Assembly: GCA_004194705.1 (NCBI GenBank)
Contig: SADC01001288.1
Location: forward strand, 186,001-250,000
Source of the DNA: Ditylenchus dipsaci
Taxonomy: Eukaryota; Nematoda; Chromadorea; Rhabditida; Anguinidae
Reading direction: 5' to 3'
Length of the DNA stretch: 64,000 nucleotides
The notes beneath the pieces are model-generated. The model worked only from the letters and a program-made list of their open reading frames with translations. It did no database searches and had not been told where the DNA came from. Numbering within the stretch: position 1 is the stretch's first letter; every line of letters starts with the position of its first letter. The translations under genes and the position numbers were made by a program. Positions 11,189 to 22,499 of this stretch are shown here, piece after piece.

Positions 11189-11618
11189 CAGGATTGTTAA
11201 GCGCCAGCTAAGCGCCGGCGCTTGGCTGGCGCCGGCGCTAACTTTGAACTCGGTGGAGTGCCGGCTAAGCGCCGGCGCTTAGTTGGCGCCGGCGCTAATT
11301 CTGAACCCGGCGGAGCGCCGGCTTAGCGCCGGGCTTAAACATACCTGATTATAACATTCACATTATTCAATGCTGCTTTTCAAATAATTATAATACTCTG
11401 CGTTTATATTTAATAAGATCTGCACTGTTATTTTTCAAGCAGTGAAGCTAAAGAACAGTAAAAAGAATGATTATTAACGGTATCCGAGATAACACTACTC
11501 AAGCGCCGGTATAAGCTCCGGCGCTTATACCGGCGCTAACTTTGAACCCGGCGGAGCGCCGGCGCTAATTCTGAACCCGGTGGAGCGCCGTCTTAGCGTC
11601 GGCGCTTAAACAATCCTG
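11189..11618. mobile_element. hAT-type MITE, 8-bp target duplication TATACAAT, word AGCGCCGGCGCT
   Basis: The ends CAGGATTGTTAAGCGCC and GGCGCTTAAACAATCCTG are inverted repeats. TATACAAT lies immediately outside both (11181-11188 and 11619-11626). The subterminal arms are unusually GC-rich, with repeated AGCGCCGGCGCTAA and GAACCCGGCGGAGCGCCGGC. An AT-rich centre separates the arms. Confidence 0.88.
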
Positions 11619-11626
11619 TATACAAT

Positions 11627-12039
11627 CGATACCGTCTATAACGCCACCCTCAAGTTCGTTCCCGCCTAGCGTCCGACACCTTTTACCCGGATTTTCATTA
11701 GCAACATTGATTATCCTGTCTAGTCTAGAATACTGCAATGATTCCGATTTTACCAGACGTTTCTAAAAATGAAAATTGTTTTGTCAATGAGATCCGCGGT
11801 TCCCGCTATAACGCCACTTCTTGTTGAAAATAGGGTGGCGTTATAGCGGGAACCGCGGATCTTATTGCTAAAACAAATTTCATTTTTAGAAGCGATCGGT
11901 AAAATCGGAATCTCTACGATATTTTAGACTAAACTGGCGAATCAATGTTGGCAAAAGTCTTGAAAAATCATTGTGAAAAAGTGGCGGACCCTAGGCAGGA
12001 ATGAACTTGAGGGGTGGCGTTATAGAGGGAATCGACTGT
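11627..12039. mobile_element. pogo-type palindromic MITE with AAGTTCGTTCCCGCC motif
   Basis: CTCAAGTTCGTTCCCGCCTA at 11650 is mirrored by GGCAGGAATGAACTTGAGG near 11993, and the right end is GAATCGACTG followed by TA. In the centre GATCCGCGGTTCCCGCTATA is followed by its own reverse complement. The same internal motif recurs in copies near 25010, 28030, 43670, 47205, 52215, 60700, 62860 and 63120. Confidence 0.6.
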
Positions 12040-12261
12040 ATTGCTACTCTGCTTGCTGACTCACACAATTTAGGAGTCCTAAGTTCCCGTCTTTAGCCAC
12101 CATTATTAAGACGAGTTCCCCTATAACCCCACCTCGGAATTTACAAAGGGATTCCCTAGTAAATCTGTTATAAATCTATTTCCCCACCAGAAGTAACTGG
12201 CCAAATAGTTTTTTGTGGCGAAAACAATCGATATAGGCAAACCTTAAATCATCAATTTCAG

Positions 12262-12572
12262 ATGCTCTCAAACGAACAAAATTATTCAGTGCCACAAGGG
12301 AAAGTGAAGATTTCACGAGGCAAAGTGACCGATCTTCGGAAAGGGGTGAAAACGAATGCTCTTCGGATAAAGAACGTCAACGATTACATCGAGCCAAGCA
12401 TTGTAAGTTCCGTTTTTTCAGCTCTCATATATTCATCTTAGTTTTTTATGCGTGCATAAAGTCTTCGCCGGCACAACACATTTATCAGAAGCAACACAAG
12501 AAGCGGAAAAGAGCTACAAGTTCCAGAAACGAATCAAGTGAAATATTCAAGGGTTACAATTACCTTAGATGA
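12262..12572 (+). CDS. small basic protein, two exons, 83 residues, unrecognised
   Basis: I do not recognise this gene. Exon 1 (12262-12402) begins directly after ATTTCAG, so the AG acceptor touches the ATG, as in many trans-spliced genes. It encodes a lysine-rich stretch (GKVKISRGKVTDLRKGVKTN). A 59-nt intron with GTAAGT leads to exon 2 (12462-12572), which contains YQKQHKKRKRATSSRN and ends EIFKGYNYLR. The KKRKR cluster could act as a nuclear localisation signal. The acceptor is an unusual ATAAAG. A more canonical CAG lies only 19 nt after the donor, too close for a real intron, although its frame is also open. AATAAA at 12638 supports a 3' end here. The reading frame quality is good but the function is unknown. 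Confidence 0.5.
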
Positions 12573-12637
12573 CTGTCTTGTGTGTTCTGGTTGCATTGAT
12601 ACTGTTGCTGACATGTTTTGAGTGTGTGTTATTATGT

Positions 12638-12643
12638 AATAAA
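12638..12643 (+). terminator. polyadenylation signal of the small basic gene
   Basis: AATAAA lies 66 nt after the stop codon. It falls inside a fortuitous open frame that starts at the stop codon (ATGA overlap), which I read as 3' UTR. Confidence 0.45.
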
Positions 12644-14190
12644 CCTTTTGGTACTTTCTGTCTGTCATGCGTAAGTAAGTTAATGAGTTCCAAAGGAGCC
12701 AATTTAGCAGTATGTTTGTCCTACCTCCTACCCTATTCTAGGACTCCAGCCGCACTTGTGGATATTTCTTCCAGACCTATCGACTCAATATTGGATGATC
12801 AGTGATTTGTATGGTCTATCTGTCCAGGTTTTAACGTGTTACATTATCTATAACCAGTGCTCTGCCGTCGTGGTGTTCATACAGCTGATTTTGAGGTTAC
12901 GGGGGAGTAAGAAAGTTTTTTTTCTCAAAGTTTTGATGTTTTTCAATAAAAAGTGCCCTTTTGTGATTTTTTTCCAGTGGTACAATCGCTCAAACTAAGT
13001 GCATTTTAGGACATTTTCCAAAATGTGCTATTTCATCTAGTGCGTATTGCTCTTTTGCTGTTGAAAAATAAGATTTTGACGTCAAATTTTAAAAACACAA
13101 TAAGATTTGAAGACCCAAATGAGTACAAATCTTATAAATAAGTACAATTGAGAGCCCCGTCTAAGCGCCAAACACCTATGCCTTCTACATTGCCATAATT
13201 TTTACGACCTTTTTAAAAGCAAACCACTTAGTCGTGGTAAAAAAATTTAAGTGATGAGTTGGTGCCCAATTCTGTAGTCTGCATTAAATTTACCAACTTT
13301 TCTGCCTTGCTGGATGATAAATGTATGCGTGTGTGTGATAGAACCATCACTAATTGGGACGTGTGTTTCACTTTGGTCGCTCAGTCATTACTGTTATAGC
13401 CATTTCCTACATTCCCTTTTTCACAATTTGTGGTTTCTTTTAAGTTACAATCCAGTTTCTTCTTCTTTTGGTCCTTTGCTACACTGCTTCTCTTTCTATA
13501 TTATTTGGAAATGATAGGAAAGAGGGTTTGCAAGCAGAGGCACTAGCTGCTAAACAAGCCAGGGAAAAGCATCCGCTATTGTTATTCGCAGTTTACGCTA
13601 GAATAGGTAACACAATATTGCTTCTGTGCAATCTTTCTTCCCACCAATAGCAGCAGAAATTGGCTGTTTATACACAAAAAGTACCGTTTTCAGCAACAAA
13701 TGGCTAAGATTGAGGAATAAAAAAAGGCACAAAGTGTCGAAAAATGGAGCGATTTTGTAACACCTACCCCAATCAATTTCGGAACACACATCCCAGAAAT
13801 TTGCCTTGATTTTTTTCAAGCTGATTTTTTTGCAAAAAAGTTTTATTTTTTGTCAAGCTTTTACAGTTTGAATTTTTTGAAAATTAGAGGAAAAGCAGAT
13901 AAAACCTCGAGAAAAAATCAAAAAAATCGCAAAAAAATCAACTTGGTGATCAAGGCACATTTTTGGGTGGATGTTCCGAAATCGACTGACGTGGGTGTTC
14001 CGAAATTTAGCCAAAAAAATTATGAGGCCTCATTAAAGGCCTGGTTGGATGCACTTTCTTTTTATCAATGATCCCATTTTTCGCGAAAAAGGTGATCCAT
14101 CTTAAATATACGTCCAAGAAAAGAACAAGACCACCTTGCTGCAGTAAAATTTAGGTCAAAAGTAAAGCTGATTTGGACAAATCAGGTGTT
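12644..14190. other. no gene supported; AT-rich sequence
   Basis: A string at 13513-13600 (read as EGLQAEALAAKQAREKHP) looks coding in one frame, but it has no clear donor, start or neighbour exon. The rest is AT-rich with no inverted repeat that I could define. Confidence 0.3.
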
Positions 14191-14630
14191 AACTTTCAAC
14201 TAGAGCTCCGGTCGATACGATATATCGTATCGTTATATCGTATCGATCGTTCTGAAACTGCCCGAAAATATCGTATCGTTATATCGATCGTTGGGAACGA
14301 AAAATATCGTTTATCATATCGTTCACACCAAAATAGCATACACCCGTTTTTCAAATTTGTAAGATTTGTTTTAAAAAATTTCGCCTGTGGTAATTCAGCT
14401 TCTGTGTCTTTTTCGCTTTCTTGCCGACTTGTTTACAACTTTTTCTGTTTCAATTGAATTTCTGAATAATAGATTTGTTAATTTTAATGTCTATGACAGG
14501 GTTCGCAGATGTAAAAACGGAAAATCTGGATTTTGAACAAAAAAATCTCTAAAAATCATGATTTTTAACAAAAAAAATCTCTAAAATCACGATTTCGTGA
14601 AATATCGCGATAGGGCAAAGCTTTTCCTTG

Positions 14631-16575
14631 GGCGGCGGTAAATTGAACCTATACAAATTGAACCTATACAAATTGAACCTAGGTAAATTGAACCTGAGGT
14701 AAATTGAACCTGAGTTAAATTGAACCTGAGGTAAATTGAACCTTAAAATTTGTCTTGAAAGGATTTTTTTTTATTCAAATGAGATATTTTCCAGTTAGGT
14801 TGCCAGATCACAGTGTTTCAAGGAAGCAGCATATTCCACCGTGGTGAATTTCTCGTCCAATGAATTTACCCGTGGTAAATCCGCGCACTAAATTTCTGAA
14901 GTCACAGTTTCGAATCTTGGTGCTGGTGAACATCATTTTTTTCTGGAATAACAGTCCTAAACTAACTTTCATAAGACCAGTAAGCCTTTGTCCTGTTAAA
15001 TGTTTTGGTCCACTCAATCTATATCCGAGTTCAGGTGGTGAATCAAGATGACCACCTTGAAAAATTTTTATATTATGTTTCCAAGCTACTTTCTCTCTCT
15101 AATTATTTTAATCCTTATATCTAGGGTTTCATTTGGTCGGCTTTTTGGACCGGTTGGTTTAAGAAAACCGGTCTTTTTAAACCTGGTTTTCGGTTAACCG
15201 ACCGGTTCGGCTAATCGGCCGAATGCAAATTTTTTAAAAAATAAATTTCATTCAAACCACTTCTTAACATTCAAACATAAGGACAATCATCATCAAACAA
15301 TTATTCGAATTTAGAACAGTGTTCCACCCAAAATTTCTTTACTCATTTCTTTCCGAATTCCGTCCATCTATGCTTCAGTGAAGTGAAATTGTTGGCCACG
15401 AGATAAGCTCTTTGATTCATGGCAAATGAAAACTCCACTATCAAATGTATGCAGAGGATTCACTTTAAACTTTAAATTGTCAACCAATCGAAAATAAAAA
15501 GCATACTTTTAGGCATATTCCTATCCAGTTAGCAGGATCCAAAGCTTCGTAGCCATTCTCGATCGCATATTTTTGCAAGAACTCCCTAAATTATTGTTGG
15601 TCAAAGTAAATGCTTCCAAAATATTTTACTTGATTAGGCAGCCCTCTAGGCTTGTGTTTTCTGTGCCACATCCGAGGAGTGAATAATAATAAACCAATCT
15701 TTCCATAACAGTGTTCACCCCCTGAGCAAATCTATTATGCATATTATCACCTGAAAATGAATACCACTAGAGACCAGTGACCCGAGGATTTCTTTGGCTT
15801 GCTTCTGCACTGCGACTTGAATTCGATTTAGTTCCACCTTGATCTTTTCGGCGTAATGATTGTGAGACGTCGTTATTTTCCCTATGCCATCAAAAATTGA
15901 AGCTCTTCCTATTCGAATATGCCATGAAAACCAAAAAATATACATAAGGTTTTAAAAATACCTGGGCATTTGCTATTCACTTTTCCATCCACTCCAAGCT
16001 TGTAAAAGATGTAGTGCCAGTAAGTTTGCTTTCCTATTTGCTCTTTTCGCCAGTATAGATATTCCTCAAAATGACTTATCGGTTTTTTCTTCTCGCTTAA
16101 AAGCATCTCCATTTTGAACTACTAAAACAAAGTTCAACAATTGGCCAAAAAGTGGAAAGGGACTATATGTACAAATGATGACCGACACTTAGTTGCCAGC
16201 ACTTGGCGATCTATATATACTTCAACCACTAAACTACCACGAAACTATCACCCAAGTAACACTATCTAGATGAGAGAGACCTGGGTAGCGCAACCAGAAA
16301 AATGCTTTTAGGTATTAGGTCGAGCCCATACTACGGGGTCGAGCTAATATCCTTGTGGTATTCCTCCCTTTTCTGGTGCTTACCTATCACCGAGATGGTT
16401 ACTTTTTATACGCCGGAAAAATTTAAAAAGTTCTGATAAAAATAGTCTCAAGACAAATTTTCAGGTTCAATTTACCCAGGTTCAATTTACCTCAGGTTCA
16501 ATTTACCTCAGGTTCAATTTACCGAGGTTCAATTTGTATAGGTTCAATTTGTATAGGTTCAATTTACCTAGAGCC
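14631..16575 (-). mobile_element. Mutator-like (MULE) element, 10-bp target duplication, with FLYWCH remnant
   Basis: CTTTTCCTTG lies directly outside both ends (14621-14630 and 16576-16585). Both arms are built from the word GGTAAATTGAACCTGAG and variants (14637-14745 and 16462-16572), giving long inverted ends. A direct duplication of about 10 bp with long inverted repeats fits Mutator-like elements, which often carry zinc fingers; the FLYWCH remnant inside agrees. The element lies inside another repeat. Confidence 0.75.
15715..16112 (-). pseudogene. FLYWCH-type zinc finger, two exons, decayed downstream
   Basis: FLYWCH fingers bind DNA and are common both in Mutator-like transposases and in genes derived from them. 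Exon 1 (15962-16112) starts MEMLLSEKKKPISHFEEYLY and continues through TYWHYIFYKLGVDGK to KCP. A 53-nt GT-AG intron (15909-15961) leads to GRASIFDGIGKITTSHNHYA. Together these give the family pattern YW, C-x-GRA and HNH. The frame runs on to a stop at 15715. Further down the same strand (15300-15680) peptides such as YAIENGYEALDPANWIGI and FKVNPLHTFDSGVFICHE appear in different frames with at least one stop, so the C-terminal region is broken. No DDE catalytic region is recognisable. Confidence 0.7.
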
Positions 16576-17320
16576 CTTTTCCTTGCTGCAAAAAACTTCT
16601 TTTTGCTCCCAAAGGACTTTTTTTTGCTGCTAATTTTTTTGCTGTAAAAAGACTTTTTTTGCTGCTAAAAGACTTTTTTTTGCTCCCAAATACTTTTTTT
16701 TTGCTGCTAATTTTGTCTGCTGCAAAAAGACTTCTTTTTGCTGCTAAAATACTTTTTTTTTGCTGCTTAAAGACTCTTCGTGCTGCAAAAGGACTTTTTT
16801 CTGCTGCTAAATTACTTTTTTTGCTGCAAATATTGTTTTGCTTCACATGCCTTCTCCGCAGCATTTTCACTAGAAATATCAATCATTATGCATATTTTGC
16901 GGTCAATTTGTCCACAAAATTTTTATCATCACTTAGGAACGAATAAACCATGCTATTTAACCCAAAATTGACTGCTGAAAACAGTTTGCTGAGACCAAAA
17001 TCCTGTTTTGACTAATTGGAATCTCAATACTCTAGAATATTTATGAAAAAAACAGTACCCACTTTACTTCGGGGGAAGTGCGCATTTTATAATAATTTGA
17101 GAAGAGTTTGTAAACATCTTCTAAGTAATTGTTTTACGCAAGTTTTTAAGTTTTTATTTAATTTGTGCCCCTGAAATGAATAAGTACCAGGTAGTTACGT
17201 TAAAACTAAAGGAATCATTCAGATTGAGCTTTTAAATAATTATATCATGTCTAGAACAGTGCCTCGAGTACTTTAGTGTATATGAAAAGTCGGTTTTTGT
17301 CGCGAAATTTTCAGGCTGTA

Positions 17321-17489
17321 CAGTCAAACCTCTATATTGCATCCTGCAATGGACCGGCCAAGCCCGGATGCAATATAGAGGGTTGATGATAGGTAATTTA
17401 TTTTCCGACCAACCAAACCAAAACAAAAAAAGCGGATGCAACATAGAGGTGGATGCAATATGGAGGGTTGCTATTTAGAGGTTTGACTG
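17321..17489. mobile_element. pogo/Tigger-type MITE, word GGATGCAATATAGAG
   Basis: CAGTCAAACCTCTATA and TAGAGGTTTGACTG are the ends, with TA outside. The core has TGGACCGGCCAAG near the left end, and the word GGATGCAATATAGAG (with variants) occurs four times. It lies within the nested complex at 14.2-18.7 kb. Confidence 0.78.
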
Positions 17490-17937
17490 TACTCAAGTTG
17501 TCCAGCCGGACCCCACCTGGAGAATAAGAGACTACCTAGGTTTCGAAAGTGGGATTAATTGACCTATAGACAAATTGACGTGTGGACGAATTGGCGAATG
17601 CACGAATTGACCGTGGACGGATTGACTGTGGACGAATTGACCACAAATATGTATAAAAATTGATATTTCTAGTGAAAAATGCTGCGAAGAAGGCATGTGA
17701 AGCAAAACAATATTTGCAGCAAAAAAAAGTATTTTAGCAGCAGAAAAAAGTTCTTTTGCAGCACGAATAGTCTTTTAGCAGCAAAAAGAAGTCTTTTTGC
17801 AGCAGACAAAATTAGCAGCGAAAAAAGTCTTTTGGGAGCAAAAAAAAGTCTTTTAGCAGCAAGGAAAAGCTTTGCCCATCGCGATATATCGTTGGCGAAA
17901 AAAATATCATATCGTTATATCGATCAGTCGGCGCTAC

Positions 17938-18645
17938 CGGAGTATACCCCCCCCCCCCCCAAATGAAATTTTTTTTAAAGTGTTTCCAAACACCCTATAT
18001 TGACCTAAAATTGCCTCAGAAGCTTAAAAAAGGCACTATTTTTGTGTTCTAGTCAATAAAAAATTGAGTTTTGGGACCACCCAAAAATACCTATTTTGAC
18101 CATTTTCGAAGGGATTTAGGGCCATATTAGGGTGGGAAAGGACCAAAAAGGGCCAATTTAGTGTGAAAAGGAAGATGATGAACAAAGTTTTGTTGACTGG
18201 GGCCTACCGCATAAATAAACTCTGGTATGCATACATTTTTTATGCATCCAGAGTCACTTTCGAGTGATTTGCGTCTAAGGTATGTGGGTGTGCGCATCTC
18301 AACCCCAAGCAACCAAGCCCCCTGCGCCCCCGAAGGGGCGCAGAGGGCTTGGTTGGTTAGAGATGCGCGCACTCACTTACCTTAGACATAATTCCGAGTT
18401 GACTCTTGAACGAAAATGCATTTAGAGACTATTTTTGCCCAGCTCCAGTGACCAAAAACATGCCAAAACAGGCAAATGGTCGAAATTTCAAAATGCCCAA
18501 AACTAAATTTTTTATTAACCAGAACTCAAAAATAATGTTTTTTTTGAACTCCCGAGGCAATTTTGGGTCGATATAGGGTGTTTGGAAACACTTTAAAAAA
18601 AATTTCATTTGGGGGGGGGTGTATACTCCGGTAGGGTCGATCAGT
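17938..18645. repeat. 710-bp palindrome with C/G homopolymer shoulders, nested insertion
   Basis: The left arm begins CGGAGTATA, then C14, AAATGAAATTTTTTTT and GTGTTTCCAAACACC. The right arm mirrors it, ending in G10, GTGTATACTCCGG. The loop contains a copy of the GTGCGCATCTCAACCCCAAG unit with a short GC-rich hairpin (CCCCGAAGGGG). It interrupts the ATATCG-word element. Confidence 0.65.
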
Positions 18646-18963
18646 CTAAAGTTTGCTCGAAAATATCTTATCGTTATATCGGTAAAAGGCAAAAACGATG
18701 CTTCACTTTCTACTCAGTCATTCGTGAAATTTTGCTGCAAGGTATTTCTTGAAAGGCCTATTAGTTTCTGTGCCTACTGCTTTGCCGAATTATGACTAGA
18801 AGTAAAAGGAACTGAGTAAAAATTACAAAAAAACAAATTTATTAAAATTTGAGCATATCTCTTGATTGAGTTACCAAGCAAAATTAAAGTCAATCTAATA
18901 ATCTGATAAATTTAAATTTACCATTCAACACCTAGCTACCGGTGTACTAAAAATCCTATTTTT

Positions 18964-19252
18964 CGGGACGCAACCAACTCGCCAACAAAAAATTCGCCAA
19001 CACAAAAACTCACCAATAGCAGAACCCGCCAATGGCAAAACTCGCCAACGAAGAATTCGATTATACGGCCCCTTATGGCCGGTTCTACGGTGGGCAGTGC
19101 AATCGAATTTTTTGTTGGCGAGTTTTCAATGCTGGCGAATTTTGTCGTTGGCGAGTTTCTGCGTTGGCTAAATTCTCTGATGGCAAGATTTGACGTTGGC
19201 TAGTTTTTTTGGCGTTAACAAGTTTTGGAATCGGCGAGTCGGTTGCGTCCCG
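18964..19252. mobile_element. palindromic MITE, word CTCGCCAACG, possible 6-bp duplication
   Basis: The ends CGGGACGCAACCAACTCGCC and GGCGAGTCGGTTGCGTCCCG are inverted. The arms repeat CTCGCCAAC and GTTGGCGAG with spacer variation. ATTTTT lies outside both ends, which could be a duplication or chance in AT-rich DNA. Confidence 0.7.
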
Positions 19253-19299
19253 ATTTTTCCATTACAGCCGATTCTTAAAGAGCTATTAGCTATTGTGTG

Positions 19300-20340
19300 A
19301 CTCAGTAAAAAATCCCCTCGAAAATTACTCATATCTAGTATACATCTACCGAACTCTTGTCGAATTGTTAGCTGAGAACTGGGGGAGGGGGGGCTACTTT
19401 AGAAAAAAAATACTGTAACATAAAATTTTTAAAACTTTTACAGGTAATTTTCCATTTCATATTCCTAAATTTCCGAAAAAAACTAAATTTCTCCCAAATA
19501 TTTCCACAAACAAGAAGAAGTTATTTCCATGCCTGATTCCCTCATTAGCCTGCTAGTCACAGCTGGACATCCTCCTCCTGGATACGCATTTCCTCCACCC
19601 TCCTTTCCAACCATTTAACCCAAATTAATTCTCCATTCTCATGCCACCTCTTTTTTTGGCTGTAAATTCAAGTTCCAAGGTGCTGGGAGACCAGCAGCAT
19701 GAATCACCAGCTCAATAGTGACTCAATAGGTTTGCCACAACAAAAATAAGTTTAACAATCTTGTGTTTTTCCGAGAGCACACCCAAATTCCAATCTTTTT
19801 CCGATGATTTGCTGCTGGATGCGCTAGCAGCAGTAATAATCAATTGTTGACAGATAGGTTGTGGCGGTGGTGACTTTGTTCGCAAATTGGGTAATTTCCG
19901 CTGTCGTTTTGCTGCTGCATTGACTCCATTGCATTGTAGCTCGACTATTCACACCTTTTGTTGTTGTGCTCCAACAAAAGGCACAAATGATAACTGCCCA
20001 TTTTTTGAGCGGCTACTTTTATCCTACTTTTCGCTGACTTTTTTTTCATAAGAAATGACCTTTTTGATATTTATGATGAGATTATACGAAAATACTCGGG
20101 TAAAACTGTTTCGGTGCTTTTTCTTTCAAAAATAATTTTACACTAACCAAAAGCTAAATTTTGACCCTGTTGAAGGAATAGCTAACAGATACCCCCCCCC
20201 CCTCCCCCCTTCCACAAAAAAGTGGAGTTTAGGTTGGAGTGGAGCCCATTTCTGGCCGAAATCTGTTTTTGATATATTTTTTCGCGAAAATAGATTTTAA
20301 GGTAAAATTTTAAAAATAGGAAAGATTTGGAGTTCTGAAA
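19300..20340. other. no gene; comparatively repeat-poor stretch
   Basis: No exon or inverted repeat is supported. The interval 19,500-20,000 is of more balanced composition and pyrimidine-rich (CCTCCTCCTGGATACG region). It looks like single-copy non-coding DNA. Confidence 0.4.
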
Positions 20341-20349
20341 AAGTCATAT

Positions 20350-20520
20350 AAGTCAAACCTCGATATAGTGACAGCCCTCCAGACCGGTCTTTGGGTGTAA
20401 CCATATGGGAGTGTCACTATATTGAAGTGTCACTTAAGTCATTTTATTTTAGCCAACACCAAACTAACCGACTTCAAGGTGTCACTTTATTGAAGGTGTC
20501 ACTATATCGAGGTTTGACTG
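20350..20520. mobile_element. pogo/Tigger-type MITE, word GTGTCACTATATTGAAG
   Basis: AGTCAAACCTCGATATAGTG faces CACTATATCGAGGTTTGACTG, followed by TA. CCAGACCGGTCTTTGG is the family core near the left end. The word GTGTCAC(T)TATATTGAAG occurs four times. Confidence 0.75.
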
Positions 20521-20534
20521 TACCGCAAATCTTT

Positions 20535-20790
20535 TAATTGAAGCCCATGGGCTTGTATTAGAAGACACAGCTCCCCAAGCAATCTGTGGCATAGTGTTTT
20601 TTAGATATGAAAAAATCAACATTTTTAGGCGCATGAAGACCCAAAAATAGCCCTGTTTCTTAGCCACATGTTTAGTGATCGTGCGCACATAAATATTGAA
20701 TTTTTCATATCTAAAAAGATGATGCCACAACTTGCTTAAGGAGCTGCGTCTTCTAATACAAGTTCGTGGGCTCCCATTAGAAGATTCACG
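20535..20790. repeat. palindromic element next to the pogo-type copy
   Basis: CCCATGGGCTTGTATTAGAA is mirrored by TTCTAATACAAGTTCGTGGG, with TTTTTTAGATATGAAAAA and its partner further in. A degenerate CAGTC-type right end (GGTCGAACCTTGATTTAG) follows at about 20795-20865. Confidence 0.55.
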
Positions 20791-20869
20791 GTGGTCGAAC
20801 CTTGATTTAGTGGCTCCCCTGAATATAGGGACAAAGTGGGTCACTAAATCGAATTAAAACTGTATTAAA

Positions 20870-22495
20870 AAGTCATTTTCACCCCTGTGCTAGAGCTAAT
20901 ATAGAAATTTATGGTCTTTTTTTCAAATTATTTGCCAACCAAGCCTGTCAGAAAATTCAGAAAAAATGCTGATCCTAGAATACCCTCCTCCGCCCTCCCG
21001 CCCACAAATTTTCTTTTTTCTTTCTTCTAAAATTTTTAATAAAAACCCGATTTTTTCTGTTTTCGATTTGGCAGAAAAGATCTTTGGTTCGAGTCCCACT
21101 TGGGTCCACCACATTTTTTTGATTTACCCAGATCAGTCAATTACCCTTTTTGCACCTATTGTCGACCAAAATTTTTGCAATAAAATCGTTGACACCATCA
21201 AATTAATATATAGTAGTAGTAATAATGTTAATAGTTTCTTTTTCTTCTTCTCCCCCTAAATTGCCTTCTCTTTCGTCGCCATCATTACCAGTTTAGCAGC
21301 AATTGGGGTGGGTGCTCAAGACTGGGGGAAGGTTTCAACCTACCTACCTACCCAGCAACCCAAGAAGGTGCGACCTTAATTGACCTTCTGGTCGCCGCAA
21401 TCGCCCCTTCTAATCATTCTTTCACTTGGCCTTTGCTGCTTATCATTCCCTCTCCCACTCCCTTCCCAAACCAATATTAGTTTGGTGGTGCGCAGCTCCT
21501 CCTCCTTCTCGAGACCAGGAATGCTGCTGCAGCAATGCAATCGAGAATTCTTTGAAGAAAAGAAAATCGAACCCAACGGCACCTCCCTCCACCAAAATTT
21601 TCTCCTTTTCTATTCTTTTTTTCATCTTCTTCTTCTTCTCTTTTATAAGTTGGAAAACAGCATTTTTGGTTTGATGGTGTGAAGAAATTTAATTGGTTTC
21701 AAGTGTTGTAAAATTTTTGTTTTTGCAGATTAATTTAGAATGTATTGTTCGAATTTTTTTTGTCAATTATGTCAAACAATCGGATGGCAAATGAGCGTTT
21801 CCGTTACTTTGTGCCATTTTTTCAAATTCGCGCCCTTCATTTTATTTTTATTTTTGGCTCTTTAATATTTTTTTTTTAAATTTTTTACTTAGGCTTAACC
21901 TTAGGCTTAGGGTAGGCTAGCGCATGTTAGCCAAGACTGAAAAATGTCTTGTGCACTGCAAAATAACTAAAAAGGCGCGAATTTAAAAAATGGAACAAAG
22001 TAACTGAAACGTCTACGCACCCAATCAGATTGCTTAAATTTGCATAAATTATTAGTCTGGTTTTACAATTGTTCAAAAAGATGCATTTTGAGCTTCAAAC
22101 AAAATTCTGCGGGAAATAAAAAACACTCCAAATTTGACTAGAAAAGTGAGTTTCGGACTGAAAATGGCTTCTAGTTTTCACAAGCTTTTGTTATTGTAAA
22201 TATTTTCTCCAAATTTGTAGAGCAGCTCCCTGGCTTTATTATAATATATGATTCGTTATCAAAAATACATTTTTCTATGTTTTGTTGGAAAAACAGTTTC
22301 ATGTAAATTTTTTATTCGTGTTGCATGTAAATTATTGACTTTTGTGTATTAAATTTATAGATAAAAACTGTGAATATGATGCTTATGACCTTTGTTTATT
22401 TTCGGTTTTTTTTTCAAACCAATGACGAAGTTTTGAAAATGAAGATGTTCCGAGGATGGGTTGAGCTCGAGGAAAATCGACTTTTTTGCTAAGTA
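20870..22495. other. no gene supported; AT-rich, pyrimidine tracts
   Basis: A TGGTTCGAGTCCCACTTGGG string at about 21080 followed by TCCACCACA resembles the 3' half of a tRNA, but no 5' half pairs with it. The interval 21,280-21,640 is pyrimidine-rich and repeat-poor. Open frames here are short and overlap on both strands. Confidence 0.4.
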
Positions 22496-22499
22496 AAAA

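Larger units (their letters stand above)
14200..17940. mobile_element. larger host element with ATATCGTATCG words, split by the Mutator-like insertion
   Basis: ATATCG and ATCGATCG words lie at 14212-14325 and, in the other arm, at 17883-17930 (again at 18660-18680). AAAGCTTTTCCTTG at 14617 is mirrored by CAAGGAAAAGCTTT at about 17860. Just inside, TTGCTGCTAAAAGAC words at 16590-16830 face GCAGCAAAAAGAAGTC words at 17700-17860. The left set of TTGCTGC words follows the inserted element at 14631-16575. I infer a single element about 1.8 kb long before insertion. Its outer ends are not defined. Confidence 0.5.

Noticed and set aside
12569..12805. 78-codon hydrophobic open frame
   Set aside because: It overlaps the stop codon of the small basic gene and contains that gene's AATAAA signal, so it is best read as 3' UTR.
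13513..13600. Short coding-like stretch EGLQAEALAAKQAREKHP
   Set aside because: There is no start, no donor and no second exon; too short to support.
16568..16946. Open frames on both strands across TTGCTGCTAAAAGAC repeats
   Set aside because: They arise from the word repeats of the transposon arm; both strands are open for the same reason.
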